Notes: generated from the letters alone by a model not told the origin. Positions 35,350 to 46,479 are shown, counted from the stretch's first letter. The stretch is DNA of 51,937 nucleotides from Comamonadaceae bacterium (GCA_947447615.1 CANFJQ010000002.1:1-51937); one strand, 5' to 3'. Translations and numbers: made by a program.

Positions 35350-35790
35350 ATGAGTGCATTAGCAAAGCAATTGAAAGACGAAATTAGCAGATCCGCAAAC
35401 CGGCACGTACGGCAAAGCCTGACGGCGATGAAAAAATCTTTGGCACAACAACGCAAGGAAAACGCGACCTTAAAAAGGCGGCTTTCCGCGATGGAGCGGG
35501 CCTTGATGCAATTAGCTAAGGGCGCGGGCGTCGAAGCTTCAGCGCCAAGCAAAGGCGGCAGGAAAAAAGTACGCTTTAGCGCATCGGGCTTTGCGAGCTT
35601 GCGCAAAAAGCTGGGTATCAATGCCGCCCAGACCGCGGCCTTGCTCGGCGTTAGCGACCAGTCGGTTTATAAGTGGGAGCAGGGCAAGGTCAGACCCCGC
35701 GCGGCACAGTTGGAAGCCATTGTCGCCCTGCGCAAAACCGGGAAGCGCGCCGTGCACAAGCGCCTGGCCGAATTGGCCCAAGCGCAATAA
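35350..35790 (+). CDS. Small helix-turn-helix (XRE-type) DNA-binding protein
   Basis: 146 residues. The N-terminal half is basic and heptad-like (KDEISRSANRHVRQSL, KKSLAQQRKENATLKRRL), probably a coiled coil. The C-terminal half is an XRE helix-turn-helix: LRKKLGINAAQTAALLGVSD, QSVYKWEQGKVRPRAAQ, LEAIVALRKTGKRAVHKRL. AAGGAGG sits 6-8 bases before ATG 35350. Its TAA directly abuts the cbbZ stop on the other strand with no bases between. Target genes unknown. Confidence 0.8.
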   Translation: MSALAKQLKDEISRSANRHVRQSLTAMKKSLAQQRKENATLKRRLSAMERALMQLAKGAGVEASAPSKGGRKKVRFSASGFASLRKKLGINAAQTAALLGVSDQSVYKWEQGKVRPRAAQLEAIVALRKTGKRAVHKRLAELAQAQ

Positions 35791-36453
35791 TCAGAGTTCT
35801 GCAAAGTTAGCGATAAGGCGGTCAGGGTGGCTGTCTGCAATGGCAGCCCCCATGTTGTAGCCATAGGGGACCACCCAAACGGCCACGCCGGCATTGCGCG
35901 CAGTGGCTACGTCGATGCTCGAATCGCCTACGAAAAGCGTTCTGTCCGCAGTCACATCAAAGCGCTCTAGGCAGCTGAGCACACCGTCAGGCCGGGGTTT
36001 CTTGGTAGGCAAGGTGTCCCCACTGATGACGCAATCAAACAGCGGCGTCAATGCATGCGCATCCAACACGGTTTGGGTGTAAGCGCCTTCTTTATTGGTA
36101 ACTACCCCAAGGCGAACACCCTGCGATTTGAGCCGGTGTAAGGTTTCCACCACATGCGGGTAGCAGTGGCTGCGCGTGCCGCAACGGGCGCGGTAATGCG
36201 TCTTGAAGACAGCGGCAATGTCAGCCAAACGCTCAGAGCTGCGGACTGTCGCGTCACTTAGCCCTTGCACAAAGGCCAATGCCTGGATGAGCAGCTCCAG
36301 CGTTCCGTGACCTATCCAGTTATTGACTTGCCCTTGCGAGACGCTTGCAAAATTAAAGTGCTGCAAGGTGTCATTCACGGCATCGCAAATTTCCGGAGCG
36401 GTCTCAACCAAGGTGCCGTCCAGGTCAAAGAGGATTAGGTCATAGGACTTCAT
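35791..36453 (-). CDS. cbbZ: Phosphoglycolate phosphatase
   Basis: 220 residues of the HAD superfamily. Motif I is LFDLDGTLVETAPEI, with motif II VVTNKEGAYT, motif III lysine in KKPRPDGVL and motif IV FVGDSSIDVATA. It dephosphorylates 2-phosphoglycolate made by RuBisCO oxygenation, which feeds glycolate into photorespiratory salvage. ATG 36453 overlaps the cbbP stop in an ATGA, indicating translational coupling. Last gene of the cbb operon. Confidence 0.93.
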   Translation of the reverse strand: MKSYDLILFDLDGTLVETAPEICDAVNDTLQHFNFASVSQGQVNNWIGHGTLELLIQALAFVQGLSDATVRSSERLADIAAVFKTHYRARCGTRSHCYPHVVETLHRLKSQGVRLGVVTNKEGAYTQTVLDAHALTPLFDCVISGDTLPTKKPRPDGVLSCLERFDVTADRTLFVGDSSIDVATARNAGVAVWVVPYGYNMGAAIADSHPDRLIANFAEL

Positions 36454-37325
36454 GATGCGCGCTTTTTGCGTTCCATCATGCGCCAAATAAAGGGCGTGAA
36501 GATCAGCTGCATCGCCAACTCCATCTTGCCGCCGGGGACGACGATGGTATTGGCGCGGCTCATATAACTGCCGTCAATCATGCTGCGCAGGTATTGAAAG
36601 TCGATGCCCTTGGGTTTGGCAAAGCGGATCACCACCATGCTTTCATCGGGCGAAGGAATGTCGCGGCTAATAAAGGGGTTGCTGGTATCAACCATAGGCA
36701 CACGCTGAAAGTTCACGTGCGTATGTATGAATTGCGGGCAGATGTAGTTCACGTAATCCGGCATACGGCGCAAGATGGTGTCGGTGACTGCCTCAGTACT
36801 GTAGCCGCGCTTAGATTTGTCGCGCCAGAGCTTTTGTATCCACTCCAGGTTAATCACGGGCACCACGCCAATAAGTAAATCCGGGTGTTTGGCGATATTT
36901 ACCTCAGGCGTTACCACCGCGCCGTGCAGACCTTCGTAAAACAGCAAGTCTGTGCCCCTAGGTACATCTTCCCAAGGCGTGAAAGTGCCTGGCTCTTGCT
37001 TAAAAGGTGCCGCTTCCTCGTGGTCGTGCAGATATTTACGCTGCTTTCCGCTACCGGTTTTGGCGTAGTCGGCAAACAAGGCCTCCAGTTCGGAGAACAA
37101 ATTATTTTCCGGGCCAAAGTGGCTAAAGTTTTTATTACCTTTAGCCTCGGCCTCGGCCAGACGCACCTTCATTTCGGCGCGGTCGTAGCGGTGAAAACTA
37201 TCGCCTTCGATGATGGCGGCGTTTACGCCTTCGCGGCGGAAGATGTTTTCAAACGTCCGGGTGACCGAGGTGGTACCCGCGCCGCTGGAGCCGGTGATTG
37301 CAATGATCGGATGTTTCTCTGACAT
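36450..37325 (-). CDS. cbbP: Phosphoribulokinase
   Basis: 291 residues, the size of the octameric proteobacterial class I enzyme. It phosphorylates ribulose 5-phosphate to RuBisCO's substrate. The P-loop is ITGSSGAGTTSV, followed by IIEGDSFHRYDR and the catalytic region LLFYEGLHGAVV. Proteobacterial phosphoribulokinases are usually activated by NADH. It follows cbbF by 24 bases and overlaps cbbZ by four. Confidence 0.97.
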   Translation of the reverse strand: MSEKHPIIAITGSSGAGTTSVTRTFENIFRREGVNAAIIEGDSFHRYDRAEMKVRLAEAEAKGNKNFSHFGPENNLFSELEALFADYAKTGSGKQRKYLHDHEEAAPFKQEPGTFTPWEDVPRGTDLLFYEGLHGAVVTPEVNIAKHPDLLIGVVPVINLEWIQKLWRDKSKRGYSTEAVTDTILRRMPDYVNYICPQFIHTHVNFQRVPMVDTSNPFISRDIPSPDESMVVIRFAKPKGIDFQYLRSMIDGSYMSRANTIVVPGGKMELAMQLIFTPFIWRMMERKKRAS

Positions 37326-37349
37326 GGGGACTTCCTAAACTGAAAATTC

Positions 37350-38441
37350 TCAAAATCGAAAAAGGCTGCGTTCGGCGAACAGCGGGTTGTGTTCCTCCGC
37401 CTGCGCTGGTTCGCTGTGGTAGCGCTCGATGCGCTCCACCTCATTGCGTGAGCCAAACACCAGGCCGATGCGCTGGTGCAATGACGTGGGCGCCACGTCC
37501 AAAACCGGCTTCTCGCCGGTGCTGGCCCGACCTCCAGCTTGCTCCATGATCATGCCTACGGGGTTGGCCTCGTACAGTAGGCGCAATCGCCCAGCCTTGC
37601 TGGGGTCCTTGGTGTCGCGGGGGTACATAAAAACGCCGCCCCGCATCAGGATGCGGTGGGCCTCGGCCACCATGCTGGCAATCCAGCGCATATTGAAATC
37701 CTTGCGGCGCGTCCCGGTCTTACCGGCCAGGCATTCATCCACATAACGCTTCACCGGCGCTTCCCAGAAGCGACTGTTGGAGGCGTTGATCGCAAACTCA
37801 TGCGTGTCCGGCGGAATCTGGATGTTGCGGTGGGTGAGCATGAATTCACCCAGGTTGGGGTCTAGGGTAAAGCCCTGCACACCATTGCCCAGGGTGAGCA
37901 TCAGCATGGTGGTGGGCCCATAGATGGCGTACCCGGCAGCGACCTGGCGGGTGCCCGCTTGTAAAAAATCGGCTTCCTGCACATCGCGCCCGTCTTCCGG
38001 TCCACGCAGTACCGAAAAAATACTGCCCACCGATACATTGACATCGATATTGCTGGAGCCGTCTAGCGGGTCAAACACCAGCAGGTATTTACCGCGCGGG
38101 TATTGCGTCGGAATTTGGTAGGGGTGCTCCATCTCCTCGGAGGCCATGCCCGCCAGGTTGCCCGCCCATTCGGTGCGTCGGATAAAGGCCTGGTTGCTAA
38201 GCACATCCAGAGTTTTTTGCGCCTCGCCCTGCACATTGACCGAGGCGCCGTCGCCCGTTTTATGGTCACCCAGCACCTGCCCAAGTTCGCCGAAGGCCAC
38301 GCCGCGCGCAATCGCTTTGCATGCCAGGGCAATATCCAGTATCAGGGCGTTGAAGTCGCCGCTGGCACCGGGGTATTTGCGCCGCTCTTCGATCAAGAAT
38401 TGCGTGAGGGTGGAATGCTGGGAGCGGGCGGACAAGGGCAT
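37350..38441 (-). CDS. cbbF: Fructose-1,6-bisphosphatase class I
   Basis: 363 residues. The metal-binding [18 protein letters not shown] and [13 protein letters not shown] motifs and the substrate segment [13 protein letters not shown] identify the class I enzyme. In this operon it serves the regenerative half of the Calvin cycle, possibly also sedoheptulose bisphosphate. ATG 38441 is preferred over a TTG seven codons upstream. It is 23 bases after cbbY. Confidence 0.95.
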   Translation of the reverse strand: MPLSARSQHSTLTQFLIEERRKYPGASGDFNALILDIALACKAIARGVAFGELGQVLGDHKTGDGASVNVQGEAQKTLDVLSNQAFIRRTEWAGNLAGMASEEMEHPYQIPTQYPRGKYLLVFDPLDGSSNIDVNVSVGSIFSVLRGPEDGRDVQEADFLQAGTRQVAAGYAIYGPTTMLMLTLGNGVQGFTLDPNLGEFMLTHRNIQIPPDTHEFAINASNSRFWEAPVKRYVDECLAGKTGTRRKDFNMRWIASMVAEAHRILMRGGVFMYPRDTKDPSKAGRLRLLYEANPVGMIMEQAGGRASTGEKPVLDVAPTSLHQRIGLVFGSRNEVERIERYHSEPAQAEEHNPLFAERSLFRF

Positions 38442-38464
38442 GGCAAGTTCTCTGGAAATCAAAA

Positions 38465-39184
38465 TCAGGCTGCGTGTACTTGGGAATGCCAGATGCGCAA
38501 GTCTGCGACGGTGGTGCCACCCAAATCTGGCACGACGCGCAATGCACCTCCAAAGCGATGGTGCGCCGTAAAGCTATTGGGCGTAATCACCGTCGGTAAG
38601 CCCGCAGCCAGCGCGGCTTGCAAACCGTTGGCTGAATCTTCAATAGCCAGGCAGTCGCTACCAGCCATGCCCATGCGCTGCAAGGTTTGCAGATACACCT
38701 GGGGGTGCGGTTTTTTGCGCGGTGCAGTGGATGCATCCTCCACCACACCAAATAAGCTGCGCCAGTGCGCGCCTATGGCTTTTCGCAAGAGGGCAGCTAT
38801 GTTGACGGGCGAGGTGGTGGTGGCAATGGCCAGCGCCAGGTTTTGTTCGTATGCTGATTCGATAAGGCGTAATACGCCCGGGCGCAGGCTCACCATGCCG
38901 TCATTGACCATGCCTTCGTAGGCGGCGGTTTTGAGCTCGTGCAGGCGCGCAATCGTGTCTTGCAAGGAATGCGCCTCAATGCCTACTATGTCGCCGCGCG
39001 TGCGTTTCCAGTAATGGGAAATGCGTTCTTTGCCACCGGAGACTTCCAGCAGTTCGATATAGAGCGCCTCGTCCCACACCCAGTCCAGCCCTTCTTCGGC
39101 AAACGCATGGTTAAAGGCAGCGCGGTGCGCAGACTCGGTATCGGCCAAGGTGCCGTCTACATCAAAAATGAGCGCTTTGAGCAT
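38465..39184 (-). CDS. cbbY: CbbY, xylulose-1,5-bisphosphate phosphatase
   Basis: 239 residues of the HAD superfamily. Motif I is [16 protein letters not shown] and the motif IV region is [18 protein letters not shown], with KKPHPQVYL between. CbbY removes xylulose 1,5-bisphosphate, a misfire product that blocks red-type RuBisCO. Its position directly after the activase gene (15 bases) fits this repair role. It differs clearly from the other HAD protein of the operon, CbbZ. Confidence 0.92.
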   Translation of the reverse strand: MLKALIFDVDGTLADTESAHRAAFNHAFAEEGLDWVWDEALYIELLEVSGGKERISHYWKRTRGDIVGIEAHSLQDTIARLHELKTAAYEGMVNDGMVSLRPGVLRLIESAYEQNLALAIATTTSPVNIAALLRKAIGAHWRSLFGVVEDASTAPRKKPHPQVYLQTLQRMGMAGSDCLAIEDSANGLQAALAAGLPTVITPNSFTAHHRFGGALRVVPDLGGTTVADLRIWHSQVHAA

Positions 39185-39199
39185 ATGGCGTCCCGGTGT

Positions 39200-40165
39200 T
39201 TAGTTGGTTTGGAAGACCCGGCTGGCAAGAATGTCAGCTGCTTCGATTGTCGTCAAGTCATCGGCGCTCAGGATACGCTGGCGGTCGGCAAACAGGCGGC
39301 TGGCCTGGCGCAGGCGGGCCCTGTCGAGCGCATTACGCACGCTGCGGGCGTTGGCAAAGTGCGGCTGCACCACGCGCAAGCCCAGATAGCGTTCAAACGC
39401 AGCTTGCGCGCCTTCGCCAAAGCGGTAATTTTGCTGTGCCAAGGTCATACCGGCGATGTGCAGCAACTCGCCCACCGCGTAGTCCGGAAAGTCCAGATGG
39501 TGGGCGATACGCGAGCTCATGCCGGGGTTGGATTGGAAAAAAGTATCCATGCGGTCTTTGTAGCCCGCCAGGATAACGACCAAGTCGTCGCGCTGGTTTT
39601 CCATCACTTGCAGCAGGATCTCGATGGCCTCCTGGCCATAGTCACGTTCGTTTTCCGGGCGATAGAGGTAATACGCCTCGTCGATAAACAAGACGCCGCC
39701 CATGGCGCGCTTGAGCACTTCTTTGGTCTTGGGCGCGGTGTGGCCGATGTACTGGCCCACCAGATCGTCACGCGTCACCGATACCAAATGCCCTTTGCGT
39801 ACAAAGCCCAGCCGGTGCAGGATTTGCGCCATACGGCTGGCCACCGTGGTCTTGCCCGTGCCGGGGTTGCCGCTAAAGCACATGTGCAGGCTGGGCGCTT
39901 GGCTAGTCAGGCCCAGGTTCACGCGTAGCTTGTCGATGACCAGCAAAGCGGCAATATCCCGTATTCGCGCTTTAACCGGCACCAGCCCCACCAGGTCGCG
40001 GTCCAGCTCCTGCAACACGGCTTCTACTTGCGAGCCTTCCAGCACTTCGGCCACCGAGCGCGCACCGGAGGTGTTGTCGCTTGGCTTTTCAGTGGCCGCT
40101 GGCGCGGCGCTACTGACGGCAGCCGCCGGTGTGCTGCCGGGAATGGAATACGAAGGTGCGCTCAT
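39200..40165 (-). CDS. cbbX: CbbX, red-type RuBisCO activase (AAA+)
   Basis: 321 residues. An Ala/Ser/Pro-rich N-terminal tail of about 35 residues precedes the AAA+ core: Walker [16 protein letters not shown], Walker [13 protein letters not shown] and [11 protein letters not shown]. The C-terminal helical part contains the usual [15 protein letters not shown]. CbbX hexamers pull the large-subunit C-terminus to release inhibitory sugar phosphates, and are activated by RuBP. It lies 34 bases after cbbS. Confidence 0.96.
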   Translation of the reverse strand: MSAPSYSIPGSTPAAAVSSAAPAATEKPSDNTSGARSVAEVLEGSQVEAVLQELDRDLVGLVPVKARIRDIAALLVIDKLRVNLGLTSQAPSLHMCFSGNPGTGKTTVASRMAQILHRLGFVRKGHLVSVTRDDLVGQYIGHTAPKTKEVLKRAMGGVLFIDEAYYLYRPENERDYGQEAIEILLQVMENQRDDLVVILAGYKDRMDTFFQSNPGMSSRIAHHLDFPDYAVGELLHIAGMTLAQQNYRFGEGAQAAFERYLGLRVVQPHFANARSVRNALDRARLRQASRLFADRQRILSADDLTTIEAADILASRVFQTN

Positions 40166-40199
40166 AGGGTGCTAATGCATGGATAGGGTGCGGCAAGGC

Positions 40200-40640
40200 C
40201 TAGCCTTTGTAGCGATCGCCTTCGGGCTGGTTGGCTGCATAAGCGCGTGTGCTGTAACGCAGCGAACGGCCATTGACCTCCTGGCGCTCCAGCATAAAGC
40301 CGGGCTCATTCTTCGGGCGATTCACGATAAAGCTCATGGCAATCGTTTCAACCCCGCGTGTGGAGTCAAAAGCCATCATGCGTATGTAGTGATTGGGAAA
40401 TGCGGCGCGGCAGGCCTTGAGTTCTTGCATCACACCCGCAGCATCGTGCAGGTCAAACATCGGGTTGCCGAACATATCCCAATAGGTGTTGCGCGGGTGC
40501 GGGTCGTCGGTGTACTCCACGCTCCAGGCATAGCCTTTGCGCAGGCCGTATTCGATTTGTAGTTTGATTTCAGCATCCGTCAGGTCAGGCAGAAAACTGA
40601 ATTGGCCTTGCGTCAAACGGCCGGTCGGGTTGGTCATCAT
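40200..40640 (-). CDS. cbbS: RuBisCO small subunit, red type (form IC)
   Basis: 146 residues. The sequence MTNPTGRLTQGQFSFLPDLTD and QIEYGLRKGYAWSVEYTDDP, RNTYWDMFGNPMFD are typical of red-type small subunits. The C-terminal extension (PGFMLERQEVNGRSLRYSTRAY) forms the beta-hairpin that fills the central solvent channel in this type. GGAG lies 8 bases before two consecutive ATGs (40640, 40637); either may be used. It is 29 bases from cbbL. Confidence 0.96.
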   Translation of the reverse strand: MMTNPTGRLTQGQFSFLPDLTDAEIKLQIEYGLRKGYAWSVEYTDDPHPRNTYWDMFGNPMFDLHDAAGVMQELKACRAAFPNHYIRMMAFDSTRGVETIAMSFIVNRPKNEPGFMLERQEVNGRSLRYSTRAYAANQPEGDRYKG

Positions 40641-40669
40641 GGTGTGTTTCTCCTTGCAGCGTGGTTGGT

Positions 40670-42237
<1,568 letters not shown>

Positions 42238-42522
42238 GATGGTTGCTGTTCTGTGTCGGTACCTGTGGGAGTGCCTGGGCAATCGGCCACCGCATCGGCG
42301 GGCGCTTTGGGGCTCAAGGATCCATTTGCTTACGGCCTTACGGACTTACGGTCTGGCGTGCGTCAGCGCCCTTGCGCCAGTGGCGGTCGCGCTTAGCCCG
42401 TGCCTGCATGGCCCGCGGGCGCCTGAAGTGCCGCCTTTTCACTTGCTAGCCGGGGAGGGTGGGCCCGCAGATGGGCCGCACGCCGCGCTGCCATGCGATG
42501 CATGCGCCTTGGATTGCGACAA

Positions 42523-42552
42523 CACGCAGCACCGATCATGCGGTGCTGCGTG
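42523..42552 (-). terminator. Hairpin terminator candidate after sgaA
   Basis: Perfect 12-base arms CACGCAGCACCG / CGGTGCTGCGTG with a 6-base loop, 42 bases past the sgaA stop. No long T-run follows on the minus strand, so termination efficiency is uncertain. Confidence 0.5.
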
Positions 42553-42594
42553 CAACTACGCGTGGCGTGCGGGTAGCCGCCAGGAGTGACGCTT

Positions 42595-43848
42595 TTAGCT
42601 GGCTGCGAGCGCGGGGTTGGTGCTCGATGTGCCGCTGTGCGTGCCTTGTGGCTTGGGCACAGCACACAGGCCCGACGGGGCCTCGTGCGTGCGCCAGTAA
42701 TGGCCCGCAGCCGCTGCGCCGCTGCCGGGCTGCACTTTGACGCCGCAATCGAGCATGGCCATTTCTGCGCCGTTGATGGCGGCCATCAAATGGATTTCAT
42801 TCATATCGCCCAAATGCCCGATACGGAATAGCTTGCCCGCCACTTTGGACAGGCCGCCGCCCAACGACAGGTTGTAGCGCTGGTAGGCGCGTGCAATCAC
42901 CTCGGTACCTGCAATGCCTTCGGGCAGCATGACCGCCGACACGGTGTCGGAGTGCCAGCGCTTCTCTTTGGCGCAAAGTTTGAGTTGCCAGCCTTGGGTG
43001 ACCGCCGCGCGCACGCCTTCGGCCAGGTAATGGTGGCGGGCGATGACATTGTCCAGGCCTTCTTCGCTGATCATTTTGAGCGATTCAATCAGCCCGTACA
43101 TCAGCGGCAATGCCGGGGTGTAGGGGAAGTAGCCGGTGGCATTGCTTTGGATCATGTCGGGCAGATCAAAGTAAGCGCGCTTGAGTTTGGAGCTGGGGTA
43201 CATGGCCAGCGCCTTGGGGCTGGCGCACAAAATACCCAGGCCCGCGGGCAGCATCAAGCCTTTTTGCGAGCCAGACACGGCCATGTCAATGCGCCAATCG
43301 TCGAAGCGGAAATCGATGCAACCCAGCGAAGACACGCAATCGACAAACAAAAGGGCAGGGTGGGCCGCCTCGTCCAGGGCTTCGCGCACACCGGCAATGT
43401 CCGAAGTGACACCGGTGGCCGTTTCGTTGTGGCAGACCAGCACTGCTTTGATCTGGTGCTGCGTATCAGCCTTCAGGATGTCTTCGTATTGCTGCAAGGG
43501 CACGCCGGTGCCCCACTCGCATTCGACAATTTGTACGTCCAGGCCTAGGCGCTCGCACATATCAATCCACAGGTGGCTGAACTGGCCAAAGCGCGCCGCC
43601 AGCACTTTGTCGCCGGGGGATAAAGTGTTGGTCAGTGCCGCTTCCCAGCAACCCGTGCCCGAGGACGGGAATATGAAAGGCGTACCGGCCTGGGTGCGAA
43701 ACACTTCGCGCAGCCCAGCCATGATGGTGTGGGTGAGCTGGGGAAAGCGTGGCGAGCGGTGGTCTTCCATCGACACCATCATGGCGCGCTGAATACGCTC
43801 GGGCACATTGGTGGGACCGGGGACAAAGAGAAAATTACGACCAGCCAT
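42595..43848 (-). CDS. sgaA: Serine-glyoxylate aminotransferase
   Basis: 417 residues, class V PLP enzyme. The opening NFLFVPGPTNVPERIQRAM and DHRSPRFPQL are family signatures; the PLP lysine lies in DMAVSGSQKGLMLPAGLG. It converts serine and glyoxylate to hydroxypyruvate and glycine, part of photorespiratory C2 salvage after phosphoglycolate phosphatase. The last roughly 35 residues form a Gly/Ala/Ser-rich tail. It stands between cbbL and divergent cbbR, and shares with cbbL an upstream regulatory block, so it is probably in the CbbR regulon. Confidence 0.92.
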   Translation of the reverse strand: MAGRNFLFVPGPTNVPERIQRAMMVSMEDHRSPRFPQLTHTIMAGLREVFRTQAGTPFIFPSSGTGCWEAALTNTLSPGDKVLAARFGQFSHLWIDMCERLGLDVQIVECEWGTGVPLQQYEDILKADTQHQIKAVLVCHNETATGVTSDIAGVREALDEAAHPALLFVDCVSSLGCIDFRFDDWRIDMAVSGSQKGLMLPAGLGILCASPKALAMYPSSKLKRAYFDLPDMIQSNATGYFPYTPALPLMYGLIESLKMISEEGLDNVIARHHYLAEGVRAAVTQGWQLKLCAKEKRWHSDTVSAVMLPEGIAGTEVIARAYQRYNLSLGGGLSKVAGKLFRIGHLGDMNEIHLMAAINGAEMAMLDCGVKVQPGSGAAAAGHYWRTHEAPSGLCAVPKPQGTHSGTSSTNPALAAS

Positions 43849-43905
43849 GGCGGTATCCTTTCATTCGGAATGTTGAGGAGCGTGAATGTAAATGCCCAAA
43901 GTTCG

Positions 43906-43951
43906 AAAGTAAATTCATATATTCTTTAGTTTCAGTTAAGCTATCACTGAA
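43906..43951 (-). promoter_or_regulatory. CbbR-type regulatory block upstream of sgaA, overlapping the cbbR start
   Basis: Partner of 42192-42237, in the same orientation and at nearly the same distance (58 bases) from the ATG it precedes. The inverted repeat TTCAGT-N9-ACTGAA occupies 43931-43951, and its last base is the A of the cbbR ATG. This suggests activation of sgaA with autorepression of cbbR. Confidence 0.75.
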
Positions 43952-44919
43952 TGAAAAACGCAACTTTCCGCCAATTGCGCGTGTTTAGCGAGGTGGCCCG
44001 CCACCTGAGCTTCGCCCGCGCCGCGCAAACCCTCAATCTCACGCCCCCGGCCGTGACCATGCAGGTGCGCGAGCTGGAAAAACACATTGGTATGCCCTTG
44101 TTCGACCGCAGCGGGCGCACCGTCACGCTGACTACGGTGGGCGAATACATGTTGGTCTATGCCCGCAAAATGCTGGCCACCCTCAAAGACGCTGAGGACG
44201 CGGCGGCGCGGCTGCAAAAACTGGAAGTGGGTTTGCTCACCATCGGCATGGTCAGCACGGCCAAGTATTTTTTACCGCATTTGCTGGCGCGTTTTCGCCA
44301 GGAGCATCAGGGCGTGGACATCAAGTTGGTGGTGGGCAACCGCGAGCAATTGGTCAAGATGCTCTATGCCAACGAGGTGGACATTGCCATCATGGGCCGC
44401 CCGCCGACCGAAATGGCGACGCGCGCCGAGCCTTTTGCCGCGCATCCGCACGTGTTTGTGGCGCCGGTGGACCACCCTTTGGCGCTTGGCGAAACAATTT
44501 CCCCGAGCGATTTGCAAGGCCAGCCCTTTATCTTGCGTGAACCCGGCTCGGGTACGCGCGCCGCCATGGAGCGCTTTTTGGACAAAGCCCGCGTCGAGCC
44601 GCGCGTGAGCATGGAAATGGCCAGTAATGAGACCATCAAGCAAGCCGTCATGGCCGGTATGGGTCTGAGCTTTTTATCGTTGCACACCCTGGGGCTGGAG
44701 TTGGACAACCGATTGATTGCCGTGCTGGATGTGGAGGGTGCGCCGGTGGTGCGTGCCTGGAACGTGGTGCACATGTTGTCTAAATTGTTATCGCCCGCTG
44801 CCGAGGCTTTTCGGTATTTCGTACTTGAAAACGGCGAAGACTATTTGGCGCAGCAGTTTGCGCGCCACATCCAACTAGGCCAGATCGACGTGGGGCTTAT
44901 TGGCCCATCGGCTTCGTAA
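43951..44919 (+). CDS. cbbR: LysR-type transcriptional regulator of CO2 fixation
   Basis: 322 residues. The N-terminal winged helix-turn-helix (NATFRQLRVFSEVARHLSFA, RAAQTLNLTPPAVTMQVREL) is followed by a linker helix and a periplasmic-binding-like effector domain (LLTIGMVSTAKYFLPHLLARF). CbbR proteins sense metabolites such as RuBP or NADPH and activate cbb operons. ATG 43951 overlaps its own presumed operator. It is divergent from sgaA, not directly from cbbL. Its last 45 bases overlap the convergent small membrane-protein gene. Confidence 0.93.
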   Translation: MKNATFRQLRVFSEVARHLSFARAAQTLNLTPPAVTMQVRELEKHIGMPLFDRSGRTVTLTTVGEYMLVYARKMLATLKDAEDAAARLQKLEVGLLTIGMVSTAKYFLPHLLARFRQEHQGVDIKLVVGNREQLVKMLYANEVDIAIMGRPPTEMATRAEPFAAHPHVFVAPVDHPLALGETISPSDLQGQPFILREPGSGTRAAMERFLDKARVEPRVSMEMASNETIKQAVMAGMGLSFLSLHTLGLELDNRLIAVLDVEGAPVVRAWNVVHMLSKLLSPAAEAFRYFVLENGEDYLAQQFARHIQLGQIDVGLIGPSAS

Positions 44920-45168
44920 ATCCGCGCCGTGGGCCAGGCCTGCCGCGATCAAAAAAAGCGCCATGCCAGGCCAGCCCCCTGGCACTAGGGCGCAGCGTAG
45001 CGCCAGCATGAGGCAGGCCCCGGAAATAATTGTCAGCACGCAGTCTGCTAAAGCCAGTCCGCGCCCGGTCCATTTGTGAAAAGCCCAAAGCAGCAGGGCT
45101 TCCAGGGTGATGAAGCCGATGGCAATATCTACGACCAGCGTGCCCTGGTAAAGCTGCTCCAGATTCAC
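44875..45168 (-). CDS. Small membrane protein cotranslated with bchP
   Basis: 97 residues, three to four hydrophobic segments (VVDIAIGFITLEALLLWAF, ADCVLTIISGACLMLALRCA, WPGMALFLIAAGLAHGADL). Not recognised as a named family. Its ATG overlaps the bchP stop as ATGA, so it is translationally coupled to bchP and probably belongs to the photosynthesis cluster. Convergent overlap with the 3' end of cbbR is 45 bases. A role in pigment-membrane assembly is only a guess from position. Confidence 0.7.
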   Translation of the reverse strand: MNLEQLYQGTLVVDIAIGFITLEALLLWAFHKWTGRGLALADCVLTIISGACLMLALRCALVPGGWPGMALFLIAAGLAHGADLRSRWANKPHVDLA

Positions 45169-46373
45169 ACCCTGGCCAATCCGAGCAGATGTGCCATGTC
45201 CTTGAAAAAGATGCGCACATGCGCCATCGGCTTTTTGCGCACCAACTGCTTGTTCATGTACGACTCAAACGTGAGCTGCTGCACGTCGCGGTCTTCGCAA
45301 ATTTTGACAAAGCGCTCGCGCCGCTTTTCGTTGCTGTACCAAAACCATTGCATGATGCCCAGCACGGTAAATACGGTGCGGTGGGCACGCATAAATTCTT
45401 TGCGCGCATAGCGCAGGCTTTTTACCTCGCCGGTGTGCAATAGCTTTTCTACGGCATGGGCGGCTAGTTCGCCACCGTACATCGCGTAGTAAATGCCTTC
45501 GCCGGAAGCGGGCGCCACCACGCCTGCAGCGTCTCCGGCCAGTACCACATCGCGCCCGTTGTCCCAGCGCTTGAGTGGCTTCATCGGCAGCGGCGCACCC
45601 TCGCGGCGCAAGACTTCGGCCTGGCCTAGGCCCGAACTATGGCGCAACAAGCCCACCGCGTGGCGCAGCGAAAAACCTTTGTCCGCACTTCCGGTGCCAA
45701 TGCTCAGGGTGTCTCCATGGGGGAACACCCAGCCATAAAAATCCGGTGAAAGCTGGCCCTGGTAATACACATCACAGCGCGTGCCGTCATAACCCACAGG
45801 TTTAATAGCAGGGGCTTTGACGATCTCGTGGTACGCGAACACATATTGCGTGTCCTTGGCGCCGTCCACACCGGCCTGGCGCGCCACTTGGGATTTGGCG
45901 CCGTCGGCGCCGATGATGCTGCGCGCCCGCACCTTTGCGGGAGTGCCTTCGCCGCGCTGCGAACGCTCGCGCGCCTGGAAGTGCACCACGCTCACGCCAT
46001 CGGCATCGCGGCTGAGTTTGTCAAAGGTACCGATGCGCCGCACTGCACCTGCGCTGGCCGCCCGTTCGCGCAACCATTCATCAAATTCGGCACGGTCCAC
46101 CATGCCGACAAAACCGTTGTCGATGGGAATGTCCACCTTGTGATCGCTGGGCGCAATCATGCGCGCCGACTGCGCCTTGGCAACCAGCAAATGGTCGGGT
46201 ATGGCGTAGTCTTTTATCAAGCGCGGCGGTATCGCGCCGCCGCAGGGTTTGATGCGCCCGGCCCGGTCCAGCAACAGCACCGAAAGCCCGCGCTGCGCCA
46301 GGGTGTGCGCCGCCGTAGCGCCCGCTGGGCCACCGCCCACTACCACCACGTCAAATGTTTCAGTCGTTTCCAT
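45165..46373 (-). CDS. bchP: Geranylgeranyl bacteriochlorophyll reductase
   Basis: 402 residues. It reduces the geranylgeranyl tail of bacteriochlorophyll a to phytyl. The FAD loop FDVVVVGGGPAGATAAHTLA opens the protein; PCGGAIPPRLIKDYAIPD and GDAAGVVAPASGEGIYYAM are characteristic of BchP/ChlP. ATG 46373 has AAGGAG 8 bases upstream and puts the FAD loop at the right place; the longer frame is rejected. It lies 106 bases after bchG, without the PucC-like gene that often stands between them in other purple bacteria. Confidence 0.95.
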   Translation of the reverse strand: METTETFDVVVVGGGPAGATAAHTLAQRGLSVLLLDRAGRIKPCGGAIPPRLIKDYAIPDHLLVAKAQSARMIAPSDHKVDIPIDNGFVGMVDRAEFDEWLRERAASAGAVRRIGTFDKLSRDADGVSVVHFQARERSQRGEGTPAKVRARSIIGADGAKSQVARQAGVDGAKDTQYVFAYHEIVKAPAIKPVGYDGTRCDVYYQGQLSPDFYGWVFPHGDTLSIGTGSADKGFSLRHAVGLLRHSSGLGQAEVLRREGAPLPMKPLKRWDNGRDVVLAGDAAGVVAPASGEGIYYAMYGGELAAHAVEKLLHTGEVKSLRYARKEFMRAHRTVFTVLGIMQWFWYSNEKRRERFVKICEDRDVQQLTFESYMNKQLVRKKPMAHVRIFFKDMAHLLGLARV

Positions 46374-46479
46374 CGCAGTTTCTCCTTCGCTTACGCAAAG
46401 CCCAAAAGCCTGTGCCGCGCACTGCGTGCGTGCCACTCCATTCCTGCCCCCTGCATGCATGCCCTCACGTGCCGCGCCT

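Noticed and set aside
38939-39928. 329-codon plus-strand frame over cbbY/cbbX
   Set aside because: Antisense to two clear genes; no motif.
42239-42589. Possible gene of 116 codons between cbbL and sgaA
   Set aside because: It begins at the cbbL operator, lacks a ribosome binding site and shows no domain; several overlapping frames are equally open.
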